Under the pieces are notes generated by a model. That model had not been told where the DNA came from. It saw nothing but the letters and a program-made list of their open reading frames with translations, and searched no databases. The position numbers and the translations under genes are program-made. A DNA stretch of 7,120 bases from Kiritimatiellia bacterium (lineage in GTDB: Bacteria > Verrucomicrobiota > Kiritimatiellia > SLAD01): contig SLCI01000148.1 in NCBI GenBank assembly GCA_007125875.1, positions 1-7,120 of the forward strand, in the 5' to 3' direction. Positions 1 to 5,160 of the stretch are shown piece after piece (the first letter of the stretch is position 1; the number at the start of each line of letters is the position of its first letter).

Positions 1-494
1 ACGAGTTTTTCCGCACTCAAAAAGGCAGCAATAACGCGTATTGCCAAGACAACGAGATCTCTTGGATCGATTGGCGCCTTGCCAAGCAGCATCGCGACTT
101 GATCGAGTTCACCCAGAAAGCGATCGCCTTCCGTAAAGAGCATCCTTCCCTGCGACGACGGGCCTTCCTGCAAGGCTCTCAACCGGAACATGATGGCGCG
201 GACATAAAGTGGCTTTCCCCTGATGTTGAAGAGCCTAACTGGGATAACGATCAAGCCTTCGGCTGCCTGCTCAGCGGCAGCAAACAGTACACCGGCGCTG
301 ATGAAGACAAGGATCACCTGCTATTGCTGTTCAATGCGCTGGATCACGGCATCCACTTCCAAATCCCGCAACCGCCCGGCGGCCCCTGGTACGTCGCATT
401 GACCACCGAAGACCACGGCCCGCGCTGGCCCGGGAAGGACGGCAAGCTCGACATGGACGCGCGATCGGTCACGGTGCTGGGAAGCCCGCACTGA
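1..494 (+). CDS. glgX: Glycogen debranching enzyme GlgX, C-terminal part (5' end outside window)
   Basis: The open frame enters at the window edge (first full codon at base 3) and ends at TGA 492-494, giving about 163 residues of a protein that normally has about 650-750. It begins inside the GH13 barrel with EFFRTQKGSNNAYCQDNEIS followed by WIDW, which matches the conserved GlgX/TreX block DEFGRTQ-GNNNAYCQDNE-SWxDW just after the last catalytic aspartate. The rest is the beta-sandwich C-terminal domain: DIKWLSPDVEEPNWDND, then LLLLFNALDH, and a closing ARSVTVL typical of isoamylase-type enzymes. By family knowledge it hydrolyses alpha-1,6 branches of phosphorylase-limited glycogen in the cytoplasm. 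No catalytic residue lies in the visible part, so activity cannot be judged. It converges on the secreted amylase gene, leaving a 105-bp spacer. TreX-type isoamylase is the alternative name for the same family. Confidence 0.93.
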   Translation, partial: EFFRTQKGSNNAYCQDNEISWIDWRLAKQHRDLIEFTQKAIAFRKEHPSLRRRAFLQGSQPEHDGADIKWLSPDVEEPNWDNDQAFGCLLSGSKQYTGADEDKDHLLLLFNALDHGIHFQIPQPPGGPWYVALTTEDHGPRWPGKDGKLDMDARSVTVLGSPH

Positions 495-527
495 TCGATT
501 TTAAAACGCCCAGAGCTTTTAAAGTAG

Positions 528-547
528 CCGCCGCCGTTAGGCGGTGG
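528..547. terminator. Candidate bidirectional terminator hairpin between convergent genes
   Basis: CCGCCGCC, loop GTTA, GGCGGTGG forms an 8-bp stem with one G-T wobble, 34 bp after the glgX stop and 53 bp after the amylase stop. No T-run follows on the + strand. On the - strand the stem is followed by CTACTTTA, a weak U-rich tail. The position between convergent genes supports a terminator role. The stem also overlaps a copy of the short repeat found elsewhere in the window, so it may instead be a repeat-borne palindrome. Confidence 0.45.
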
Positions 548-551
548 ATGA
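535..551 (+). repeat. Short dispersed repeat, copy A
   Basis: CGTTAGGCGGTGGATGA. It matches copy B (4017-4033, opposite strand) at 16 of 17 positions and copy C (4182-4198, opposite strand) more weakly. It lies in the glgX/amylase convergent spacer and forms the loop and 3' arm of the hairpin at 528-547. Its placement at gene ends is REP-like (inference). Confidence 0.5.
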
Positions 552-599
552 CCGACCCTAACACAACTCATTTCACACGGCCGGCTGAGCAAATTCGCG

Positions 600-3008
600 C
601 TACCAATGAGCTTCGGCACGAATGTCATAAAGCAAGACGTCTACCTTGTCTCTAAAGACATCATAATCATCAATGGCCCGCTCCGTGCCCGCTATCAAGA
701 AGACGACGCGGTGGCCGCTCTCTCGAAGATCAGCGATATCGATTTCGAATAGTTGTACCCGGCCTGGTTCGTGATCGGCCGAACGGATGCCAACGAGCAA
801 CTGATCTTCGGCATCTTCTGCGATCGCGAAATGGATAAATTGCGATATGGGATCGGTAACGAATTGTCCATCCACTCCAATGCTGCCTTGGAACGAATGC
901 ACGTCGCTTCCGTCAGCGTTTGCTATGTTGCTTGTTCCTGCACCGCGCTGGCGAACCTGTAAGCCGTCATAGACTTGGTCGGGATCAAAATAGATGACCG
1001 TGAGCGTGCCACCCCCCTCAATGCCCGGCCCCAAACGAGGATCCCGAACCAAAACATCGTTCATGCCTTGCATCGTGAACACCCGCATAATCCCCTCTTC
1101 ATCAAATCCGGTAAATGCACCATCCGCATCGCGAATCACAACCGCACGATCAGCAGGTTGGCCGCCACCTTCCGGGATCCAACCACCGCGGCCATCTGCC
1201 CAAAATCCGGTGTTTTTAAAGATCAAACCGATTTCGGTGTCGGCTGCCTCTCCGATATCAATCACGAAGTAGGCACCGAACGCGTCGATACCCGTCACTG
1301 GCATACTGCCCTCGAATTCACCTGATCCCCAGGTATGGAGATGACGTCGGTTATAAAGACCATCAAAGCGATGATAGTGAACAATGACCTGACGCTCGGG
1401 CGGCTCGAAAAGCGGATCAATAATATCGTCGTTTAGGCGAACCATCATCGTGCTGCGAGGCGGTATCGTAAATAACGGGCTCAACCGCAGTGGCTCGACT
1501 GGGCGTCCGCTCAGGTAAATAATTTCACCTGCTGGCAGATTCTGAGCGATGAATGGATCCCCCGACAGATTGTGTAATACCAGCAAGACCTCGCGAAATG
1601 TGCCGTGCTCGAAGACACGGTAGAAGCCTTGCATATTCCCCCTATTGCCCTCAAAAGCACGCAAGGACCCCAGCCGAAGTGCCGGGTGCGCTTGCCGGGC
1701 ATGCAGCAGTGATCGATACGTGTTCCATAGCGAGTCAGGATGCTGACGCTGATTCAGCATGGACGACACGTCCGTATTGAACGTATCAGCCACGCCAAAG
1801 GCATCATAAGTCCAGGTAGGTTGTCTTTCGTCCCCCCACAAAAAAGGCAGACGCAACGTGCAATCCCAGCAAGGGCCGCGGCGGGAGGAGACACCCCGCA
1901 TCCCTAACTCCTCGCCGTAATAAATAAAGGGGCTTCCGGGGGCGGTTAATAGCATTTCAGCCGCAAGACGAAGCTGCTCGGGCGACAAATCTTCCGAGGC
2001 TAAGCGAGTCTGATCATGATTACGCAAAAAAGGCCCCTCGATGACGACTTCATCCATAATCTGAGCTTGACGATGCCAGCGCTCCAAGGTTGTGGCGTAA
2101 TACGGATTGTGACCGGTTCGAATGGCGTAGTGCACATGATGCCCAAACTCGAAATGGTGCACCGAAGTCATGCTGTTAAAAAACTGGTTATAGATGTCAA
2201 ACCCGCGCCAAATCTCACCAATGGTAAAGGGATGAGGCGAGACTTCTTCGAGTCTCGATTCAAAATACGCTAACCAATACAATGTCTTTTCGAGAGCAGG
2301 CTCGCCTAGCTCAACTTCATGCTCCGACAACAAATGCAACGCAGCATCTAATCGAAAGCCACTGACGCCCTGCTCTAGCCAAAACAGGGCCGCATTAATC
2401 ATCTCTTTGCGCAGGAATGGATTCGACCAGTTCACATCAGGCATCGATCCACCGAAATAGCCAAAGTAATAGGTGCCATCACCGATCGGGTGCCAAATTC
2501 TCTGTCCCCAGGATCCGCGTCGTCTAGCGCGCGGATCATCCCCATCGATACGCAAATAATACTGATCATACGGCTCGATACCGGCGAGGAATTTTTGGAA
2601 CCAGCGATGGGAGCGAGAGGTGTGATTAATAACGAAGTCTAGAATCACATCGATATTCAGTCGCTCCGCCTCCCGCATGAGGGCCGCAAAGTCCTCCCGC
2701 GTGCCATAGTCCGGGTGGATCTGCCAAAAGTCAGTTACGTTGTAACCATGATAACTGGGCGAGGGATGAATCGGCATCAACCAGATCCCTTCCACGCCAA
2801 AATCGGCCAGAAAGGGCAGTGCTTCTCGCAAGCCGATCAGATCACCAATCCCATCGCCCGTGCCGTCCGCGAAGCTACGCACTAGTATCTGATAATAATT
2901 TCGATGATTAGGGAACAGTGTCAGAAAATCGTAATCCGGCTCAGCGATCACAGGTTTCGCAGAAACAAACAGAACCAGTAGAATTACCAAACGAGCTATT
3001 TTTCTCAT
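600..3008 (-). CDS. Secreted GH13 alpha-amylase-family glycoside hydrolase with C-terminal CBM41/PUD-like module
   Basis: This 802-residue exported enzyme is predicted to hydrolyse alpha-1,4 (possibly alpha-1,6) linkages of starch-like glucans outside the cytoplasm. Residues 1-22 look like a signal peptide. The GH13 barrel follows at about 35-430 with all signature regions: D124-x3-N128-H129 (region I), GFRLD with nucleophile D221, GE with acid/base E265, NHD with D332, and MPDVN at 189-193 (the region V variant seen in oligo-1,6-glucosidase/neopullulanase-like subfamilies). A beta-sandwich domain C spans about 440-530. Residues 539-630 resemble the pullulanase-associated domain (VIVHYHRFDGLY, LHTWG, W603, W610). 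Residues 640-802 are unrecognised. The only cysteines are C380 and C383. The start is set by AGGAGT 7 nt upstream and by the signal peptide. It diverges from the YugP gene and converges on glgX. Exact specificity is not determined. Confidence 0.92.
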   Translation of the reverse strand: MRKIARLVILLVLFVSAKPVIAEPDYDFLTLFPNHRNYYQILVRSFADGTGDGIGDLIGLREALPFLADFGVEGIWLMPIHPSPSYHGYNVTDFWQIHPDYGTREDFAALMREAERLNIDVILDFVINHTSRSHRWFQKFLAGIEPYDQYYLRIDGDDPRARRRGSWGQRIWHPIGDGTYYFGYFGGSMPDVNWSNPFLRKEMINAALFWLEQGVSGFRLDAALHLLSEHEVELGEPALEKTLYWLAYFESRLEEVSPHPFTIGEIWRGFDIYNQFFNSMTSVHHFEFGHHVHYAIRTGHNPYYATTLERWHRQAQIMDEVVIEGPFLRNHDQTRLASEDLSPEQLRLAAEMLLTAPGSPFIYYGEELGMRGVSSRRGPCWDCTLRLPFLWGDERQPTWTYDAFGVADTFNTDVSSMLNQRQHPDSLWNTYRSLLHARQAHPALRLGSLRAFEGNRGNMQGFYRVFEHGTFREVLLVLHNLSGDPFIAQNLPAGEIIYLSGRPVEPLRLSPLFTIPPRSTMMVRLNDDIIDPLFEPPERQVIVHYHRFDGLYNRRHLHTWGSGEFEGSMPVTGIDAFGAYFVIDIGEAADTEIGLIFKNTGFWADGRGGWIPEGGGQPADRAVVIRDADGAFTGFDEEGIMRVFTMQGMNDVLVRDPRLGPGIEGGGTLTVIYFDPDQVYDGLQVRQRGAGTSNIANADGSDVHSFQGSIGVDGQFVTDPISQFIHFAIAEDAEDQLLVGIRSADHEPGRVQLFEIDIADLRESGHRVVFLIAGTERAIDDYDVFRDKVDVLLYDIRAEAHW
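603..1091 (-). other. Unrecognised C-terminal region of the GH13 enzyme
   Basis: Residues 640-802, about 160 residues, acidic and rich in beta-type strands (TLTVIYFDPD, QFIHFAIAEDAE, RVVFLIAG). No cysteine, no sorting signal and no LPXTG-like or autotransporter motif can be seen. It could be a further carbohydrate-binding or surface-attachment domain, but nothing in the sequence decides this. Confidence 0.4.
1119..1394 (-). other. CBM41 / pullulanase-associated (PUD-like) module of the GH13 enzyme
   Basis: Residues 539-630 begin VIVHYHRFDGLYNRR, continue LHTWGSGEFEG, then a GLIFKNTGFWADGRGGW stretch. This follows the PUD/CBM41 order: a VxVHYxRxDGxY strand, an LHxWG strand, then a hydrophobic strand and a W-containing loop. 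In pullulanases this module normally sits at the N-terminus and binds alpha-glucan; here it follows the catalytic domain. Assignment is by motif memory only. Confidence 0.65.
2943..3008 (-). other. Signal peptide of the GH13 enzyme
   Basis: The start MRKIAR is followed by the hydrophobic core LVILLVLFV and a likely type I cleavage site after residue 22 (VIA before EPD, small residue at -1 and valine at -3). There is no lipobox cysteine and no twin arginine, so Sec export and signal peptidase I cleavage are expected. Confidence 0.85.
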
Positions 3009-3015
3009 CCAAACG

Positions 3016-3021
3016 ACTCCT
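3016..3021 (-). promoter_or_regulatory. Ribosome binding site of the GH13 enzyme
   Basis: AGGAGT on the - strand, 7 nt before the ATG at 3006-3008. It supports the chosen start together with the signal peptide that begins there. Confidence 0.8.
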
Positions 3022-3274
3022 ATGAAGCATCCGGTTGTGCGGACGGTTGGTAAATTAGCACACGCTTAAGATATCCTGCAAATAGCGCGGGTAGACAAGG
3101 CATAGGCAAAAGAGATCAGGCCAAATCATAAATTGTTATATAGCGACGATCTAATCGACGTGGCTGCGGAGGCTGGACAAGGGCACACGATCGGTTACAT
3201 TCATGCTCAGTTCGCACTGGTCGTCCGGAAATGAACAGTATGGCCGATGGACGTGTCATAGTGCACGACTGAAT

Positions 3275-3281
3275 GAGGAGG
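3275..3281 (+). promoter_or_regulatory. Ribosome binding site of the YugP-type gene
   Basis: GAGGAGG, 8 nt before the ATG at 3290. This is a near-ideal Shine-Dalgarno sequence and fixes the start codon. Confidence 0.85.
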
Positions 3282-3289
3282 AATAACCC

Positions 3290-3964
3290 ATGATTTTAGA
3301 TCCTTTATACATTATGTTGGCGGCGCCCGGCTTACTACTCGGGCTGTACGCCTCTTGGAAAACAAAAAGTACGTTTAAACACTACGCACAGTATGCTGCG
3401 TCATCGCGGATGACCGGCGCCCAAGCGGCGCGGCGCCTGCTAGATCGCGAGGGCTTGCACGATGTCGGGATCGAGGCGGTGCAGGGCTTTCTCAGCGATC
3501 ACTATGATCCTCGCTCGCGCACGCTGCGGCTTTCGCCTGACGTGTTCAACTCCCCTTCCCTGTCGGCTATCGGTGTGGCCTGCCACGAAGCAGGACATGC
3601 CATTCAGCATGCCACCCACTATGCACCGCTCAAGTTCCGGTCCGCAATGGTGCCCATCACCCAATTCAGCACCAACGCGGTCTATTTCGTATTCATTGGC
3701 GGATTAATCATGAATCTGCCGCCTTTGATGAATGCGGCCATTCTACTCTTTAGCGTCGTGGTGCTCTTTACCCTTGTCACGCTTCCCGTGGAATGGGATG
3801 CCAGCGCCCGCGCCAAACGCTTAATGGTGAGTGCAGGGATTGTCAGCGAACAGGAACGTGAAGACGCAGGCCGCGTCCTGAATGCGGCCTTCCTGACGTA
3901 CGTTTCGGCCTTGATCAGCTCGTTACTGACATTGCTCTACTTCATTCTACGAGCGCGGCGATAG
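3290..3964 (+). CDS. YugP-type membrane zinc metallopeptidase (Zn_peptidase_2 family)
   Basis: 224 residues, the usual length of the YugP/Zn_peptidase_2 family (about 225-230). An N-terminal membrane segment lies at about 4-22. A soluble stretch ends in the zinc-binding motif CHEAGHAIQH, with H99, E100 and H103. Three more hydrophobic segments lie at about 126-144, 147-165 and 200-219. E168 in LPVEWDAS lies in the conserved LPVE-DAS block and is the likely third zinc ligand. All residues expected for an active gluzincin-like peptidase are therefore present. Substrates are unknown for the family. The start is fixed by GAGGAGG 8 nt upstream. The gene stands alone, divergent from the amylase and convergent with cutA, and a hairpin 10 bp after its stop may end the transcript. 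It could take part in membrane protein quality control, which is inference only. Confidence 0.9.
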   Translation: MILDPLYIMLAAPGLLLGLYASWKTKSTFKHYAQYAASSRMTGAQAARRLLDREGLHDVGIEAVQGFLSDHYDPRSRTLRLSPDVFNSPSLSAIGVACHEAGHAIQHATHYAPLKFRSAMVPITQFSTNAVYFVFIGGLIMNLPPLMNAAILLFSVVVLFTLVTLPVEWDASARAKRLMVSAGIVSEQEREDAGRVLNAAFLTYVSALISSLLTLLYFILRARR

Positions 3965-3973
3965 AGCGGCCTG

Positions 3974-3996
3974 CCTACGCCGGGTTAGGGCGTGGG
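3974..3996 (+). terminator. Candidate terminator of the YugP-type gene
   Basis: CCTACGCC (3974-3981), loop GGGTTAG, GGCGTGGG (3989-3996) pair as an 8-bp stem with one T-G wobble. It starts 10 bp after the stop and is followed by TTCCTGTTC, a loose pyrimidine tail rather than a clean T-run. Confidence 0.5.
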
Positions 3997-4016
3997 TTCC
4001 TGTTCGCCCGGCAAGA

Positions 4017-4033
4017 TCATCCACCGTCTAACG
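4017..4033 (-). repeat. Short dispersed repeat, copy B
   Basis: On the - strand it reads CGTTAGACGGTGGATGA, differing from copy A (535-551) at one base. The match to copy C continues over ATGATCTT: the + strand words AAGATCATCCACCGTCTA (4013-4030) and AAGATCATTCACCGTCTA (4178-4195) agree at 17 of 18 positions. It sits in the YugP/cutA convergent spacer. Confidence 0.55.
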
Positions 4034-4147
4034 AGCGTGTTGATTTATTCTCGCGATCGCGGGCGGCAACCGGCGATCCGCAAGCGGACGCCCTACAAGA
4101 TGCTTTGAAAGTCGCGCTGTAGAGCCGTCGCTCTTGTTCCGCCGTAG

Positions 4148-4160
4148 GCCTTGCGAAGGC
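4148..4160. terminator. Small hairpin downstream of cutA
   Basis: GCCTT, loop GCG, AAGGC is a perfect 5-bp stem 32 bp beyond the cutA stop codon. On the - strand it is followed by CTACGG, without a U-run, so it is at most a weak intrinsic terminator. It may simply be part of a REP-like element. Confidence 0.25.
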
Positions 4161-4181
4161 GAATGCGACATGCCGATAAGA

Positions 4182-4198
4182 TCATTCACCGTCTAGCC
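4182..4198 (-). repeat. Short dispersed repeat, copy C, overlapping the cutA stop codon
   Basis: On the - strand it reads GGCTAGACGGTGAATGA. Its TAG (4193-4195) is the cutA stop codon and its first three bases are the last cutA codon (Gly). It is adjacent to a perfect 10-bp palindrome CCACGCGTGG (4197-4206). Confidence 0.5.
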
Positions 4199-4516
4199 AC
4201 GCGTGGTCTCGGTCGTTAGCCAGTTCAAGAAGGCGTCGTGCCCATCGGTGATGGGTAATGCGACGATGCAAGGGCACTCGTAAGGGTGCAACTGTTGCAC
4301 CGCAGCAGACAATTCAGCGAATAGTTCTTGTCGCGTCTTGGCGATCAATACCAGCTCAGCATCTTGCTGGACCTCGCCCTCCCAGCGATAAAAAGAGGTC
4401 ATCCCCGGCAACACATTTACACACGCCGCGAGGCGATCATGGATCAATTTCCGAGCGATCGGTTGGGCCGTCTCCATGGACGGCACGGTCACATAGACCA
4501 TGATATGTTCAGTCAT
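4193..4516 (-). CDS. cutA: CutA1 divalent-cation tolerance protein
   Basis: 107 residues from ATG 4514-4516, the normal CutA1 length. Family hallmarks occur in order: YVTVPSMETAQPIARKLI (8-25), RLAACVNVLPGMTSFYRWEG (28-47), VLIAKT (56-61), LHPYECP (76-82) and IVALPITDG (84-92). CutA1 forms a very stable ferredoxin-like homotrimer. In E. coli it was linked to copper tolerance, with Cys and His residues binding copper, but its cellular role remains unclear. C32 and H77 are present here. The same frame stays open upstream to a TTG at 4553-4555, giving a basic 13-residue extension (DKRKRKRS), but AAGGAGTGA lies about 10 nt before the inner ATG and the family begins there, so the short form is chosen. 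It is divergent from fabA and convergent with the YugP gene. Its stop codon lies inside a short repeat. Confidence 0.95.
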   Translation of the reverse strand: MTEHIMVYVTVPSMETAQPIARKLIHDRLAACVNVLPGMTSFYRWEGEVQQDAELVLIAKTRQELFAELSAAVQQLHPYECPCIVALPITDGHDAFLNWLTTETTRG

Positions 4517-4632
4517 AATGAGCTCACTCCTTTTCCGCTTGCGTTTATCGCTCAAATCCGCACACTCAAGATCTTCCGTCGGATTTCAACGGTGAGGAAC
4601 GTACCTTAAACGGGATTGTGCTGGAATCGATT
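4517..4632. promoter_or_regulatory. Divergent cutA/fabA control region with nested inverted repeats
   Basis: 116 bp that must contain the fabAB promoter and the cutA promoter. AAATCCG (4554-4560) and CGGATTT (4580-4586) are a perfect 7-bp inverted repeat around the palindrome AAGATCTT (4568-4575). CCGT (4576-4579) and ACGG (4589-4592) form a second small dyad. AGGAACGTACCT (4595-4606) is an imperfect palindrome. No clear -35/-10 pair is visible. In other gammaproteobacteria fabA/fabB promoters are controlled by FadR, FabR or DesT. None of the remembered consensus sites is clearly present, so a regulator is not assigned. Confidence 0.45.
4524..4532 (-). promoter_or_regulatory. Ribosome binding site deciding the cutA start
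   Basis: AAGGAGTGA on the - strand, with AGGAG about 10 nt before ATG 4514-4516. It lies inside the longer open frame that begins at TTG 4555, which argues that the upstream extension is not translated. Confidence 0.75.
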
Positions 4633-5148
4633 ATGAGCAAAAAAAATGCCTATTCAAAGGAAGATGTGTTGGCGTCCGGTCGGGGCGAGCTGTTTGGTAC
4701 AGACTCTGCCCGATTGCCGAAACCCAACATGTTGATGTTCGACCGTATCATTGAAATCACTGAGGATGGCGGCAAATATAACAATGGTGTGATTGTCGCT
4801 GAATTAGACATCAACCCCGATCTTTGGTTCTTCGAGTGTCACTTCCAAGATGATCCGGTTATGCCGGGCTGCCTTGGCCTGGATTCTATGTGGCAAATCA
4901 CTGGCTTTTTCCTGGCGTGGATGGGACATAAGGGCAAAGGGCGTGCATTGGGCGTTGAAGATGTTAAGTTCACAGGACAGATTCTTCCGGAAAGCAAGCT
5001 CGTGACCTACCGAATTGATATCAAGCGAGTAATTAATCGAAAATTAGTACTTGGCGTGAGTGACGGATCGGTAGCGGTCGATGGCCGCGAGGTGTATACC
5101 GCAACGAATCTGAAAGTGGGATTATTTGAATCAACTGAAGGTTTCTAA
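4633..5148 (+). CDS. fabA: FabA, 3-hydroxydecanoyl-ACP dehydratase/isomerase
   Basis: 171 residues and collinear with E. coli FabA (172). This cytoplasmic hot-dog-fold homodimer dehydrates 3-hydroxydecanoyl-ACP and isomerises trans-2- to cis-3-decenoyl-ACP, the branch point of anaerobic unsaturated fatty acid synthesis. Catalytic H70 lies in FFECHFQDDPVMPGCLGLD and D84 in the same block; both are conserved. Other signatures are LASGRGELFG (13-22), PNMLMFDR (31-38), GRALGVEDVKFTGQILP (103-119) and a C-terminal NLKVGLF. The start is taken at ATG 4633 (MSKKNAYSKED) because it aligns with the E. coli N-terminus; an in-frame GTG at 4618 would add five residues. Neither start has a strong ribosome binding site. 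E69 and D73 replace small residues usual beside the active site in E. coli. It is the first gene of the fabA-fabB operon. Confidence 0.97.
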   Translation: MSKKNAYSKEDVLASGRGELFGTDSARLPKPNMLMFDRIIEITEDGGKYNNGVIVAELDINPDLWFFECHFQDDPVMPGCLGLDSMWQITGFFLAWMGHKGKGRALGVEDVKFTGQILPESKLVTYRIDIKRVINRKLVLGVSDGSVAVDGREVYTATNLKVGLFESTEGF

Positions 5149-5151
5149 AGG
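5147..5151 (+). promoter_or_regulatory. fabB ribosome binding site overlapping the fabA stop
   Basis: AAAGG, 9 nt before the fabB ATG, shares bases with the fabA TAA (5146-5148). The overlap suggests translational coupling of the two genes. Confidence 0.6.
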
Positions 5152-5160
5152 CTGTGCACA

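Larger units (their letters stand above)
3009..3289. promoter_or_regulatory. Divergent spacer between the GH13 enzyme and YugP genes
   Basis: 281 bp without a convincing gene. It must hold promoters for both flanking genes. The only clearly AT-rich stretch is at about 3125-3142, containing TTATAT on + and TATAAC on -, but neither has a good -35 box at 16-18 bp, so no promoter is assigned. Each end carries a strong ribosome binding site. A small dyad (CGTG 3252-3255, CACG 3264-3267) precedes the YugP site. Confidence 0.5.
3965..4192. other. Convergent spacer with repeats and hairpins, no gene seen
   Basis: 228 bp without a plausible gene. It holds the hairpin at 3974-3996, repeat copies B and C, a perfect palindrome CGCGATCGCG near 4052-4061, a small hairpin AGAGC-CGTC-GCTCT (4121-4134), and another, GCCTT-GCG-AAGGC (4148-4160). 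Runs such as CCGCCGTAGGCC and GCGAAGGCGAATGCGACA resemble the degenerate REP-like palindromes common in gammaproteobacterial spacers (inference from general familiarity). Confidence 0.5.

Noticed and set aside
535..551. Integron attC-like core (GTTAGGC fits GTTRRRY; GTCTAAC at 4026-4032 fits RYYYAAC)
   Set aside because: No partner core lies at attC spacing (about 55-140 bp) in the right order, no folded attC arms are present and there is no cassette-like gene. The matches are explained by the short repeat.
344..628. 94-codon - strand open frame spanning the glgX end and the spacer
   Set aside because: It overlaps both a real gene end and the amylase 3' end in other frames and shows no domain. 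The spacer is better explained by a hairpin and repeat.
975..1325. Open frame of 116 codons on the + strand opposite the amylase gene
   Set aside because: Antisense to the CBM41-like region, with a composition typical of a shadow frame and no ribosome binding site or known motif.
3022..3069. 15-codon open frame in the amylase/YugP spacer
   Set aside because: It starts within the amylase 5' leader on the opposite strand, has no ribosome binding site and no recognisable peptide.
3125..3142. Promoter -10 candidates TTATAT (+) and TATAAC (-) in the amylase/YugP spacer
   Set aside because: No acceptable -35 box at 16-18 bp on either strand, so it is recorded only as an AT-rich stretch.
4052..4061. 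CGCGATCGCG palindrome, containing the HIP1 word GCGATCGC
   Set aside because: A single occurrence; HIP1 is meaningful only when highly abundant, as in cyanobacteria, and the gene content is not cyanobacterial.
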